Below are positions 9,621 through 18,070 of a stretch of DNA of 64,000 nt, in pieces. Numbering within the stretch: position 1 is the first letter of the stretch; each line of letters opens with the position of its first letter. The translations under genes were made by a program, and so were the position numbers. The DNA lies in the NCBI GenBank assembly GCA_904395815.1, contig CAJFOC010000024.1, forward strand, positions 1-64,000, in the 5' to 3' direction. The notes under the pieces were generated by a model. It saw only the letters and a list, made by a program, of their open reading frames with translations, was not told the origin of the DNA and did not search any database. This stretch comes from an uncultured Holdemania sp. (lineage in GTDB: Bacteria > Bacillota_I > Bacilli_A > Erysipelotrichales > Erysipelotrichaceae).

Positions 9621-10579
9621 GACTCTTTCCCTCCGGTTTCCATGCGGATCAGCGGATTGGCGGCCGCGACCAGCAGATCGGTGATCAGATTGATGAACAC
9701 GACCATGAAAGTGATAAACAGGACGATGCCCTGCAGCAGCTCGATATCCCGCTGTTCCACGGAAGTCAGTAACAGTCGTCCGATTCCCGGCAGCGCAAAA
9801 ATTGTCTCAATGATCACCGTACCGCCAAACAGCTTGGCAGTCTGGTTGCCGATGACCGTGATCGGAGCGATGATGGCGCTGCGCAGCGCGTATTTGACGA
9901 TGGCCATGGCCCGCGGCAGGCCCTTGACCTGAGCGCTTTGCATGAAATCCTGCTGCAGAGCGCTCAGCATCGAAGAGCGGAACAGCCGGATCAGCACGCC
10001 CATTTCACCGATCGCCAGGATGATGGAAGGCAGGGCGATGCTGTGAAGAAAAGCGAAGAATCCTTCGGAAGGCGGTGTATAACCGGTCACCGGGAACCAT
10101 TTCAGCTGCGCCGCGAAGACGATCATGAAAATCATGCCCAGCCAGAAAGAAGGAATGGCGGTGCCCAGCTGCATCAAAGAGCGGGACAGCACATCGAACG
10201 GACTGTCCTTGAACAGAGCGGCCAGAATACCGATCAGCGCGGACAAGGGAACGGCGATGACCATCGAGAAGATCGTGACGGAAAAGGTGACCGGCAGCCG
10301 CTGCAGAATCAGCGTACGGACGCTTTCCCCGTAAATATAGGAGGAGCCCCAGTCGCCGTGAAACAGATTGACAAGCCAGTTCCAGTACTGCGTTGTCCAT
10401 GGCAGATTCAGTCCCATGGATTCCCGCAGCGCTTCCAGGCTTTCCTGGGAGGCTTCCGTGCCCAGAATCAGCTGCGCCGGATCGCCGGGAATCCATTTGA
10501 GTACAAAAAAGGTAATCAGGGAAACGACCAGCAACACTGCCAGGGCGCTGATCAGCCGTTTGCCGAAGATTTTGATCAT
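9617..10579 (-). CDS. ABC transporter permease (OppB/DppB-like)
   Basis: Typical OppB topology; overlaps next gene by 4 bp. Confidence 0.9.
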   Translation of the reverse strand: MIKIFGKRLISALAVLLVVSLITFFVLKWIPGDPAQLILGTEASQESLEALRESMGLNLPWTTQYWNWLVNLFHGDWGSSYIYGESVRTLILQRLPVTFSVTIFSMVIAVPLSALIGILAALFKDSPFDVLSRSLMQLGTAIPSFWLGMIFMIVFAAQLKWFPVTGYTPPSEGFFAFLHSIALPSIILAIGEMGVLIRLFRSSMLSALQQDFMQSAQVKGLPRAMAIVKYALRSAIIAPITVIGNQTAKLFGGTVIIETIFALPGIGRLLLTSVEQRDIELLQGIVLFITFMVVFINLITDLLVAAANPLIRMETGGKES

Positions 10580-10627
10580 GAACTACTTCCTTTCTAGTCC
10601 CTTAGTGGGGCAGCGGATAAAAGAGAA

Positions 10628-10650
10628 GCCTGAACCAGGAAGGTTCAGGC
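10628..10650 (-). terminator. intra-operon hairpin (possible attenuator or RNA-stabilising stem) between substrate-binding and permease genes
   Basis: GCCTGAACC-ttcct-GGTTCAGGC stem on minus followed by T/C-rich run. Confidence 0.5.
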
Positions 10651-10665
10651 CGGAATTTCCTGCGA

Positions 10666-12189
10666 TTACTGAACGAAACGAACGTTCTTCATTTCGTAGA
10701 TATCGATCGGATAGGTGGTAAATCCCTCGACGTCGCTCTGCGTGACATAGAGTGAAATCGGATCCTGGATGTACAGGGCAGGAACTTCTTCCGCCAGGAT
10801 GGCCTGAATCTGCTGGACGATCTGAGTTCTTACTGCCTCGTCCTGTTCCGACTGATAATCGCTCAGCAGCTGATCCACTTCCGGATTGCTGTAGTTGAAA
10901 TAGTTTTCTCCGCTTTGGGAATCATAGCGGGCCAGCAGGACATACGGATCCAGCCGTCCGGTATGACCGACAACGGTCAGATCGTACTGACGGTTGGTAT
11001 ACACATCGCTCAGCCAGGTTGCCCATTCCACAATCGTAATTTCGCAATGAATGCCTACCTGTTCCAGCTGATCGGCGATGACCTGACCGGCGTTGACATA
11101 AGCGGTGTAATTCTGCGGCAGATACATCTGCAGCGTCAGACCGTCGCTATAGCCGGCTTCATTCAGCAGCTCGCGGGCGCGATCCGGATCATAGGTATAA
11201 TCTTCACTGTGATCCACATATTCTTTCAGTACCGTCGGATAATGAGAACCGATCTTCTGTCCGTAGCCCCACCAGACGGTTTCAATCAGCGCGTCCTTAT
11301 CGACAGCGTAGTTGATCGCCTGCCGGACGCGCACATCCGCCAGCGCTTCGTTGTCCAGATTCATCGCCATCAGCTGCAGCGAATTGGCCGGAGCCTGGAT
11401 GACGTTGTAGTCCGGATTGTTTTCGAAAGCGGCCACCTGATCGCCGGAAACGGAGATGATATCCAGTTCGCCGTTTTGGAAAGCGGAAATCTGCGAAGCG
11501 GCGTCCGGCATCATCCGGAATTCAATGTTGTCGATGTTGACTGTACCCGGATAGGTTTCGTTGCGGGTCAGTGACAGCGACTGCTGCGGAATCCACTGAT
11601 TGAGCGTGTAAGGCCCGGTACCTACCGGCTGATTGGTCAGCGTATCGGCGACAGTGACATCCACGATCGCGGCCCATGGATAGGCGAAGGAAGACAGGGC
11701 GGCGACATCCAGCGTTTCGGTGGTGAAGACCACAGTCCGCTCATCGGCCGCTTCCATGGAAACGATGTTGGCGTAGTCCGCCGCCCGCGGGCTGTCCTCG
11801 GCCTTCAGGCGCTGGAAGGAAGCGATGACCGCTTCGGCGTCGCATGGATTGCCGTTGGAGAACTGCGCGTTTTCACGCAAAGTGAAGGTCAGCGTCAGAC
11901 CATCTTCGCTGACTTCCCAGGAATCCGCCAGCGCGCCGGTCAGCTCACCCTGGTCTGTCACTGTCAGCAGCGGTTCATAAATGTTGTTGGTAATCTGGAA
12001 GGTGCTGGCTGCGGTAGTCCGCTGCGGATCCAGACCATCCGGATCCACAGCCAATGCCATGACCAGTTCATTTTTTTCAGCAGCGGCACTGGGCGCGGCC
12101 GTCTCAGATTCGCTCGGAGTCGAAGAGGAACAAGCCGCCAGCCCCGCAAGGAGCAGCGTGCTGAGCCCGATTGAAATCAGTTTTTTCAT
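10666..12189 (-). CDS. peptide/nickel ABC transporter substrate-binding lipoprotein (family 5)
   Basis: Signal peptide with lipobox LAACSSS; SBP_bac_5-like sequence. Confidence 0.92.
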   Translation of the reverse strand: MKKLISIGLSTLLLAGLAACSSSTPSESETAAPSAAAEKNELVMALAVDPDGLDPQRTTAASTFQITNNIYEPLLTVTDQGELTGALADSWEVSEDGLTLTFTLRENAQFSNGNPCDAEAVIASFQRLKAEDSPRAADYANIVSMEAADERTVVFTTETLDVAALSSFAYPWAAIVDVTVADTLTNQPVGTGPYTLNQWIPQQSLSLTRNETYPGTVNIDNIEFRMMPDAASQISAFQNGELDIISVSGDQVAAFENNPDYNVIQAPANSLQLMAMNLDNEALADVRVRQAINYAVDKDALIETVWWGYGQKIGSHYPTVLKEYVDHSEDYTYDPDRARELLNEAGYSDGLTLQMYLPQNYTAYVNAGQVIADQLEQVGIHCEITIVEWATWLSDVYTNRQYDLTVVGHTGRLDPYVLLARYDSQSGENYFNYSNPEVDQLLSDYQSEQDEAVRTQIVQQIQAILAEEVPALYIQDPISLYVTQSDVEGFTTYPIDIYEMKNVRFVQ

Positions 12190-12429
12190 CTCTTTTGTTT
12201 TCTCCTTTTGTCTTCTTCAAGACGTAGAGAATTGTAGCAGGGCATTGTTAAGGAAAAATTGTCCTTCAGTTAAAATACGGTAAAGAGGCAATGGAGAAAG
12301 GAAAGGGGAAAGCGATGGGAAAATCTGTCTGACCGGTGGTCAGGGACGGCTCTTTTCGCTTTTTCCGATGGAAAACGCGCCTGGTTTGCGATCCGCGTTG
12401 AACCGGGTGAACGGGGTTGTCCTGCTCAA

Positions 12430-12455
12430 AAAAACGGGCTGTCGTTTCAGCCCGT
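12430..12455 (-). terminator. Rho-independent terminator of feoAB
   Basis: AACGGGCT...AGCCCGTTTTTTT on minus strand downstream of feoB. Confidence 0.8.
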
Positions 12456-12515
12456 TGATGCGTAAGCAGAATTTCGGTTACTGTCGCCGTAAAAAGGGGA
12501 AAAGAAAGCGTCTGA

Positions 12516-14597
12516 TTACATCCACAGCCGTCCGATCATCGCGACCAGCGCGCAGCATAGACATCCGCAGGCCGCCGGCAATGCGATCGCCGCCAGAGTC
12601 CAGCGCAGACTGCCGGTTTCCTTCCAGATCGTCAGGCAGGTAGTGGAGCATGGCCAGTGAAACAGAACAAACAACATCGTACACAACGCGGTCAGCGTGG
12701 TCCATCCCTGAGCGCTCAGCAATTCTCTGATCGCGGCCAGGTTGTCCATGGGCGCCAGCGCCCCCTGGGACAGATAGGCCATGATGATGATCGGCATGAC
12801 GATTTCGTTGGCCGGGAAACCAAGAATAAAGGCCAGCAGGATGACGCCGTCCATGCCCAGCAGCCGTCCCAGCGGATCCAGCGCCGAGCTGGCCCAGACT
12901 AACGGCATCTGTCCGTTGATGCAGGTATTGGCCATCAGCCACAGCAGCAATCCGGCTGGCGCGGCTACGCTGATCGCCCGTCCCAGAACCAAGACGGTTT
13001 TCTCCCGCAGCGAGCGCAGAAGAACTTTTCCCGGCTGCGGTGGGCGGTAGGAAGGCAGCTCCAGCGTCAGCGAGGAAGGCAAACCCTTCAGCACGGTTGC
13101 CGACAGCAGACGGCTGATCAGAAAAGTCATTGCCAGCGCGATCAGAATCGCCAGCAACAACAGCCCCGCGCAGCGCAGCGACGCCATCCAGCCGGATTGC
13201 GAGCCGGCCAGAAACAGACTGATGAGCGTAATCAGCGTCGGAAAGCGTCCGTTGCAGGGAATGAAGCTGTTGGTCAGGATGGCGATACGCTGTTCCCGGC
13301 GCGAATCAATGATGCGGCATCCGGTGACCCCGACCGCGTTGCATCCCAATCCCATGCACACGGTCAGCGCCTGTTTGCCGCAGGTTCGGGCTTTGGCAAA
13401 CAGATGATCGAGATTGAAAGCGATGCGCGGCAGCACGCCCAGCTCTTCCAGCCAGGTGAACAGCGGAAAGAAGATGGCCATGGGCGGTAACATTACCGAA
13501 ACCACCCACGCCGCCGAACGATACATCCCCTCACACAACATCCGCACGCCCCATTGCGGCAAGCCCAGCTGCGTCAGTCCCTGTGCCAGCGGCGCTTCCA
13601 GGGAAAACAGAAAACAGGATAACCATTGGGAAGGCAGATTGGCGCCAGCCAGCGTAAGCCACAGCACCCCACCCAGCATCAATAACATCAGCGGAATGCC
13701 GAATCGCCGGCTGAGCAGAATCCGGTCGAGGCGGCGATCGGTTTCCATGATGCGCTGCGGATCCTGATGCCGGCATGCAGACGCGATTTTTTGCGCCTGT
13801 TGATGGAAGCGCTGAGCAGGCAAATCCTGCCATAAGGATGGCCAGACATGTTCCAGCACAGCCTGGCTGCGTCTGGCCAGCGTCAGCAGCGCCTGACAAT
13901 CCACCTGACGCAGACGGCCTGTTTTCTGCAGCAGAGAAAGGGCAGATTCAGGATGACAGATCAGCTGCAAGGCAATCCAGGGGCAGGCCCACGAGGGATT
14001 GAGCTGCTGCAGCTGCTGTTCCATGCGATCCATCTCTCGCTGCATCGCCAGCGGCCAGTCAAGGCGAAGCGCAGGACGGCGGGGCTGATCGGCGAGCTTG
14101 ACCGCCGCCGCCAGCGTTTCCTTCAATCCGCTTCGCTGGCGGGCTGAGGCCGGGATAACCGGTACCTGCAGTTTTTCCGACAGCGCCTGCACATCGATCT
14201 GAATGCCCTTTTTTTCAGCCTCATCCATCAGGTTGAGGCAGACGACGACGCTGGAGGTGATCTGCAGGATCTGCAGCAGGAAGACAAGATTGCGCTGCAG
14301 CGCGGTAGCATCGCAAACGACGATGATCGCCTGGATGGGCTCCAGCAGCAGCGCTTTTGCGGCGATGGCCTCCTCCGGGCTGGCCGTATTCAAAGAGTAG
14401 GTGCCGGGCAGATCCACCAGCGTGATCTGCCGCTGTCCGACACAGGCTGTGCCGCAAGCCAGCGCCACCGTTTTGCCGGTCCAGTTGCCGGTGTGCTGGC
14501 GAAGGCCGGTCAGCGCGTTGAAAACCGTGCTTTTGCCGACGTTGGGATTGCCGGCCAGGGCGATCCGTGTTTCGCTGGATGAGGTCATGCGCTTCAT
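12516..14597 (-). CDS. feoB: ferrous iron transport protein B
   Basis: GNPNVGKSTVFNALTGLRQHTGNWTGKTV G-domain; FeoB membrane domains; 693 aa. Confidence 0.95.
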   Translation of the reverse strand: MKRMTSSSETRIALAGNPNVGKSTVFNALTGLRQHTGNWTGKTVALACGTACVGQRQITLVDLPGTYSLNTASPEEAIAAKALLLEPIQAIIVVCDATALQRNLVFLLQILQITSSVVVCLNLMDEAEKKGIQIDVQALSEKLQVPVIPASARQRSGLKETLAAAVKLADQPRRPALRLDWPLAMQREMDRMEQQLQQLNPSWACPWIALQLICHPESALSLLQKTGRLRQVDCQALLTLARRSQAVLEHVWPSLWQDLPAQRFHQQAQKIASACRHQDPQRIMETDRRLDRILLSRRFGIPLMLLMLGGVLWLTLAGANLPSQWLSCFLFSLEAPLAQGLTQLGLPQWGVRMLCEGMYRSAAWVVSVMLPPMAIFFPLFTWLEELGVLPRIAFNLDHLFAKARTCGKQALTVCMGLGCNAVGVTGCRIIDSRREQRIAILTNSFIPCNGRFPTLITLISLFLAGSQSGWMASLRCAGLLLLAILIALAMTFLISRLLSATVLKGLPSSLTLELPSYRPPQPGKVLLRSLREKTVLVLGRAISVAAPAGLLLWLMANTCINGQMPLVWASSALDPLGRLLGMDGVILLAFILGFPANEIVMPIIIMAYLSQGALAPMDNLAAIRELLSAQGWTTLTALCTMLFVLFHWPCSTTCLTIWKETGSLRWTLAAIALPAACGCLCCALVAMIGRLWM

Positions 14598-14893
14598 GAG
14601 AGATCCTCGCTGTATTCCATCACGATCTGCCGGGCGTCGTCGTTGCGCAGAGCGATCACCGTACCTGCAACCAGGTAGGCGGTCGGATCCCAGGCCCAGC
14701 TGCGAAACAGCGGAATCAGTTCGGCACCCGGAACCAGTCCTATCTCCAGCAGCCGGGCGCGGATGGCGCCGGGGTGATTCAGCCGCACAATACGGCAGCG
14801 TCGGCCCAACGGAACCTGAGGAAGTTCGACTTCGATTCTGTTCATAGGATGGTCCTCCTTGTCTGTTGAGGAAAGGGAATTTCCCACTATCAC
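14594..14893 (-). CDS. feoA: ferrous iron transport protein A; likely start is the internal MNRIEVELPQ at about 14845
   Basis: Small SH3-like FeoA protein overlapping feoB by 4 bp. Confidence 0.85.
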   Translation of the reverse strand: MIVGNSLSSTDKEDHPMNRIEVELPQVPLGRRCRIVRLNHPGAIRARLLEIGLVPGAELIPLFRSWAWDPTAYLVAGTVIALRNDDARQIVMEYSEDLS

Positions 14894-14955
14894 CCTATGA
14901 ACCTGATTGCTTTGCGGGCTGGGCCCTCATCGGGTTTCCGGTGTGATCCTGTTAA
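14876..14955 (-). ncRNA. candidate structured leader RNA upstream of feoAB, resembling the NiCo (czcD) riboswitch
   Basis: Minus strand AACAGGATCACACCGGAAACCCGATGAGGGCCCAGCCCGCAAAGCAATCAGGTTCATAGGGTGATAG; outer ATCAC/GTGAT pairing, CCC-gatga-GGG hairpin and a CAGCCCGCAAAGCAA-CAGG-TCATAGGGTGA core resembling the NiCo consensus as I remember it. Confidence 0.45.
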
Positions 14956-14980
14956 AAAAACGGCGGTGGCCGTTTTTTTT
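14954..14980 (-). terminator. near-symmetric intrinsic terminator after proC
   Basis: AAAAAAACGGC-GGTG-GCCGTTTTTTT, 11-bp stem. Confidence 0.8.
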
Positions 14981-15004
14981 AGCGTAACGTCATGGTTTTT
15001 TCAA
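14976..15004 (-). promoter_or_regulatory. possible feoAB promoter inside the proC 3' end
   Basis: Minus strand TTGAAA-N17-TAAAAA directly upstream of the candidate leader RNA. Confidence 0.35.
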
Positions 15005-15758
15005 TGATGGCATCCAACGCCTGCATCATGGCCTGCCGTAATCCCTGCTGCTCCGCTCGCTGAACCCCGACGATGGTGGTGCCGGAAGGGGAGCAGACCT
15101 GATCTTTCAAGATTGCCGGATGTGTCTGAGTTTCCAGAACCATCGCTCCGGCGCCTTTCATCGCCTGGGCGGCCATGGCGTAGGCTTCGCTGCGGGATAA
15201 GCCGTATTTGACGCCGATATCTCCCATGGCTTCCAGCAGCATGTACAGCAAGGCCGGAGAACTGCCGGTCAGCGCGGAGACGATGTCCATCTGCGATTCA
15301 TTGACTTGCCGCACCGTCCCGCTCATCTCAAACAGACGCTGTGCCAGCGCCAGCTGAGCTTCGCTGACCCGCTGGTCTGCACAAAGCGCGGTGAACCCTT
15401 CCAGAACCCGGGCGCAGGTGTTTGGCATTGCCCGGATGATGGCGTTGCCGTTCAAATACTGATGATACCAGCTCAGCGGCAGCGCTACTGCCACGGTGAT
15501 GATCAGCGTGGAAGGAGCCAGCGATTTCTCGATTTCATGCAGCACCTCTTCCATCTTGTAGGGCTTGACAGCCAGAAACAATACGTCGCTGCGGCGGGCC
15601 ACCTCCGCATTGTCTGCGCAGGCCTGAGCCGGGAAACCGCTTTTTTCCTTCAGATGCGGCGACCATGCCAGCATCTCAAATTCTCGGCTCTGACGCACGA
15701 TTCCCTGCAGAATGGCAGACGCCATGTTGCCGGTGCCGATCCATCCGATTGTCGTCAT
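14979..15758 (-). CDS. proC: pyrroline-5-carboxylate reductase
   Basis: Start MTTIGWIGTGNMASAILQGI at 15758 (259 aa); the longer ORF in the track is antisense run-on over the neighbouring gene. Confidence 0.9.
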   Translation of the reverse strand: MTTIGWIGTGNMASAILQGIVRQSREFEMLAWSPHLKEKSGFPAQACADNAEVARRSDVLFLAVKPYKMEEVLHEIEKSLAPSTLIITVAVALPLSWYHQYLNGNAIIRAMPNTCARVLEGFTALCADQRVSEAQLALAQRLFEMSGTVRQVNESQMDIVSALTGSSPALLYMLLEAMGDIGVKYGLSRSEAYAMAAQAMKGAGAMVLETQTHPAILKDQVCSPSGTTIVGVQRAEQQGLRQAMMQALDAIIEKTMTLR

Positions 15759-15866
15759 GATTGATGACCTCCTTTTTTCTTTCATTATACCTTGTTTTGG
15801 AGCGTCGAATTGTATTTTCATGACTGAAAAGGTACAATGAAGACAAACAGACAGGGGGGGAAGACG

Positions 15867-17093
15867 ATGCTGGAAACGATGAATGAAGTCAAGGTTTTGC
15901 GCGATCCGATTCACGGCTATATTCATGTGCGGCTCAATGTGGTCTGGGAGTGCATCAACAGCGCGCCTATGCAGCGGCTGAAACGAATCCGTCAACTGGG
16001 CGGCGCCTTTCAGGTTTATCATACGGCGGAACACTCCCGTTTCTCTCATTCGCTGGGGGTGTATGAAATTACCCGCCGGATGGTAGAGGAAATTCAGGAT
16101 CTGCGTCAGGGGCTCAGCGAGGAGGAAAAGGTCACGGTGATGCTGGCGGGACTGCTGCATGATCTGGGGCACGGGCCGTTTTCGCACGCCTTTGAATCGG
16201 TGACGATGACCCATCACGAACAGATGACCCGCCGGATCATTCTGGAACCTTCTGAGGTGCATGACGCGCTGGTACGCTGTGATCCCTCGCTGCCGGAAAA
16301 GGTGGCGTCGGTGATCGATCATACTCATCCCAACCCGGTGCTCAGTCAGATGATCAGCGGTCAGCTGGACGCCGACCGCATGGATTACCTGCTGCGGGAC
16401 GCCTATTTTACCGGAACCAAATACGGTGAGTTTGATCTGGAACGGATTTTGCGTACGCTGCGGGTACGGCAGGGAAAACTGGTCGTCAAGGAAAGCGGCA
16501 TGCATTCGGTGGAAGATTACATCATGGCTCGTTATCATATGTACTGGCAGGTGTATTTTCATCCGGTCTCCCGCAGTTTTGAGGCAATGCTGACCAGCCT
16601 GTTCTGCCGTCTGAAACAGATGGCCCGGCAGGATCATCCGGATCTGAAACGGCTGCCGTTTCTGATTCCGTTTCTGTCGGATGGACCGGTGAGCGTTCAG
16701 GATCATTTTCTGATGGATGAGCCGGCGTGCAATTACGGGTTCAACTGTCTGAGGATGTCTGAAGATCCGATCGCTTCCGATCTGGCTGGGCGGCTGCTGG
16801 ACCGCCGGCTGTTTCAGGACGAGGCTTTAAGCGAGAAGGGACAACGGGAGAGGCTGCGCTGTCTTCTGATGGAGCAGGGCTGGGATCCGGAATACTACCT
16901 GTTGTCTGATGAAGTACGTCAGCGGCCGTATCAGCCTTATCAGGGAATGGAGAACTCCATGGCCTGGGTATTGATGGAAACCGGTGAAATCCGGGAACTG
17001 TCGCAGGCATCCGAGATTGTGGAGGCGCTGGTGCAGGGACAGTCCCGCAACGATCAGCGGCTGTATTATCCGCGGCAGCTTCAGCGTTATTAA
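15867..17093 (+). CDS. HD-domain phosphohydrolase (YwfO-like)
   Basis: NEVKVLRDPIHGYIHV and HSLGVYEI...LLHDLGHGPFSHAFE HD motif. Confidence 0.9.
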   Translation: MLETMNEVKVLRDPIHGYIHVRLNVVWECINSAPMQRLKRIRQLGGAFQVYHTAEHSRFSHSLGVYEITRRMVEEIQDLRQGLSEEEKVTVMLAGLLHDLGHGPFSHAFESVTMTHHEQMTRRIILEPSEVHDALVRCDPSLPEKVASVIDHTHPNPVLSQMISGQLDADRMDYLLRDAYFTGTKYGEFDLERILRTLRVRQGKLVVKESGMHSVEDYIMARYHMYWQVYFHPVSRSFEAMLTSLFCRLKQMARQDHPDLKRLPFLIPFLSDGPVSVQDHFLMDEPACNYGFNCLRMSEDPIASDLAGRLLDRRLFQDEALSEKGQRERLRCLLMEQGWDPEYYLLSDEVRQRPYQPYQGMENSMAWVLMETGEIRELSQASEIVEALVQGQSRNDQRLYYPRQLQRY

Positions 17094-17195
17094 ATAAGAA
17101 AGACCGGCAAGGCGATCTGGATAAGAAGGACAGGATCTGATTGCGGGTCGAGGCGAAAGAGACTTCTTGTGTCACAAAGAGGAAACTTAATCTGA

Positions 17196-17223
17196 CAGCC
17201 GGGAAAAGCAGTTTTCCCGGCTG
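17196..17223 (+). terminator. intrinsic terminator
   Basis: CAGCCGGGAAAA-gcag-TTTTCCCGGCTG followed by TTTTGG. Confidence 0.75.
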
Positions 17224-17284
17224 TTTTGGCTTTGAACTCTTCTGTCAAAAAAGTTTGCTTTTTTTGACAGAGGGGAGATCGATC

Positions 17285-18070
17285 ATGAAAGAATTATGGG
17301 TATCGGAAACGGAGTACGCGCTGTTGGCGAAACGGGGAATTCTGGCAGATCCGCGTTTTCTGGATCCGGGATGGCAAAAAGGAAAGCGACATCGCTTTTT
17401 TCTGCTGCGGCAGCAGGAAGAAGAAACGATGGCCGGCGTGCTGTTCTGGCAGTCAGGGCAGTACCTGGCCGGGGGTTTTGTCCGGCTCAAGGCGGATGGG
17501 GATGTCGCGGCGCTGGCCGATTTTTTGAGGAAAAGAACGCTGCTGGCTCTGAAAACCGATATCGGTCTTGTTCCCCCGCCCTGCATTCAGCCCGTTTCCT
17601 TTGCCTCGCTGCCGCCGGCACTGTTTCTGGAATTCTGGATTGAACAGCTGGAACGGGCGGAGGGAATGGAGGCGGGAACGATTGTCACCCGCCCGGATCT
17701 GGTCCGCTCAGCCCAGGCTCTGGATCAGCGGATACTGGCTTACCCTTCGCAGGCAATCGCACAACGCCAGCGGCTGATCGGTCAGGCTCATCAGCTTCAG
17801 CGTCTTCTGCCGGATGCAGACGGAATCCGGCCTTGCCAGCAGCTGCGTTATCTGAAATGGAAGGGGAAAATCTTCTTGTTTCCGCTGGCGTCCTGCAGTC
17901 GCTGGCATCTGAGTCCGGAAGCGCTGATGGCGCTGGCTCAGCGCTGCCTGCAGGAAAGCCGATCCTCGCTGGTAATGATGCGCACTTCGGCACCGGAACG
18001 GGTCAGCGTGACCTCCTCTTTTTTGCTGCGGCGATCTCTGCGGCAGATCGTCTATCCATCTACCGGATAG
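17285..18070 (+). CDS. hypothetical protein, 261 aa
   Basis: ATG preceded by GAGGGGAG RBS; no recognised family; convergent 19-bp overlap with the PBP gene. Confidence 0.7.
   Translation: MKELWVSETEYALLAKRGILADPRFLDPGWQKGKRHRFFLLRQQEEETMAGVLFWQSGQYLAGGFVRLKADGDVAALADFLRKRTLLALKTDIGLVPPPCIQPVSFASLPPALFLEFWIEQLERAEGMEAGTIVTRPDLVRSAQALDQRILAYPSQAIAQRQRLIGQAHQLQRLLPDADGIRPCQQLRYLKWKGKIFLFPLASCSRWHLSPEALMALAQRCLQESRSSLVMMRTSAPERVSVTSSFLLRRSLRQIVYPSTG

Noticed and set aside
15759-16706. N-terminal 316-residue extension of the proC ORF
   Set aside because: Lies antisense to the HD-domain gene; proC start at MTTIGWIGTGN (15758) is sufficient.
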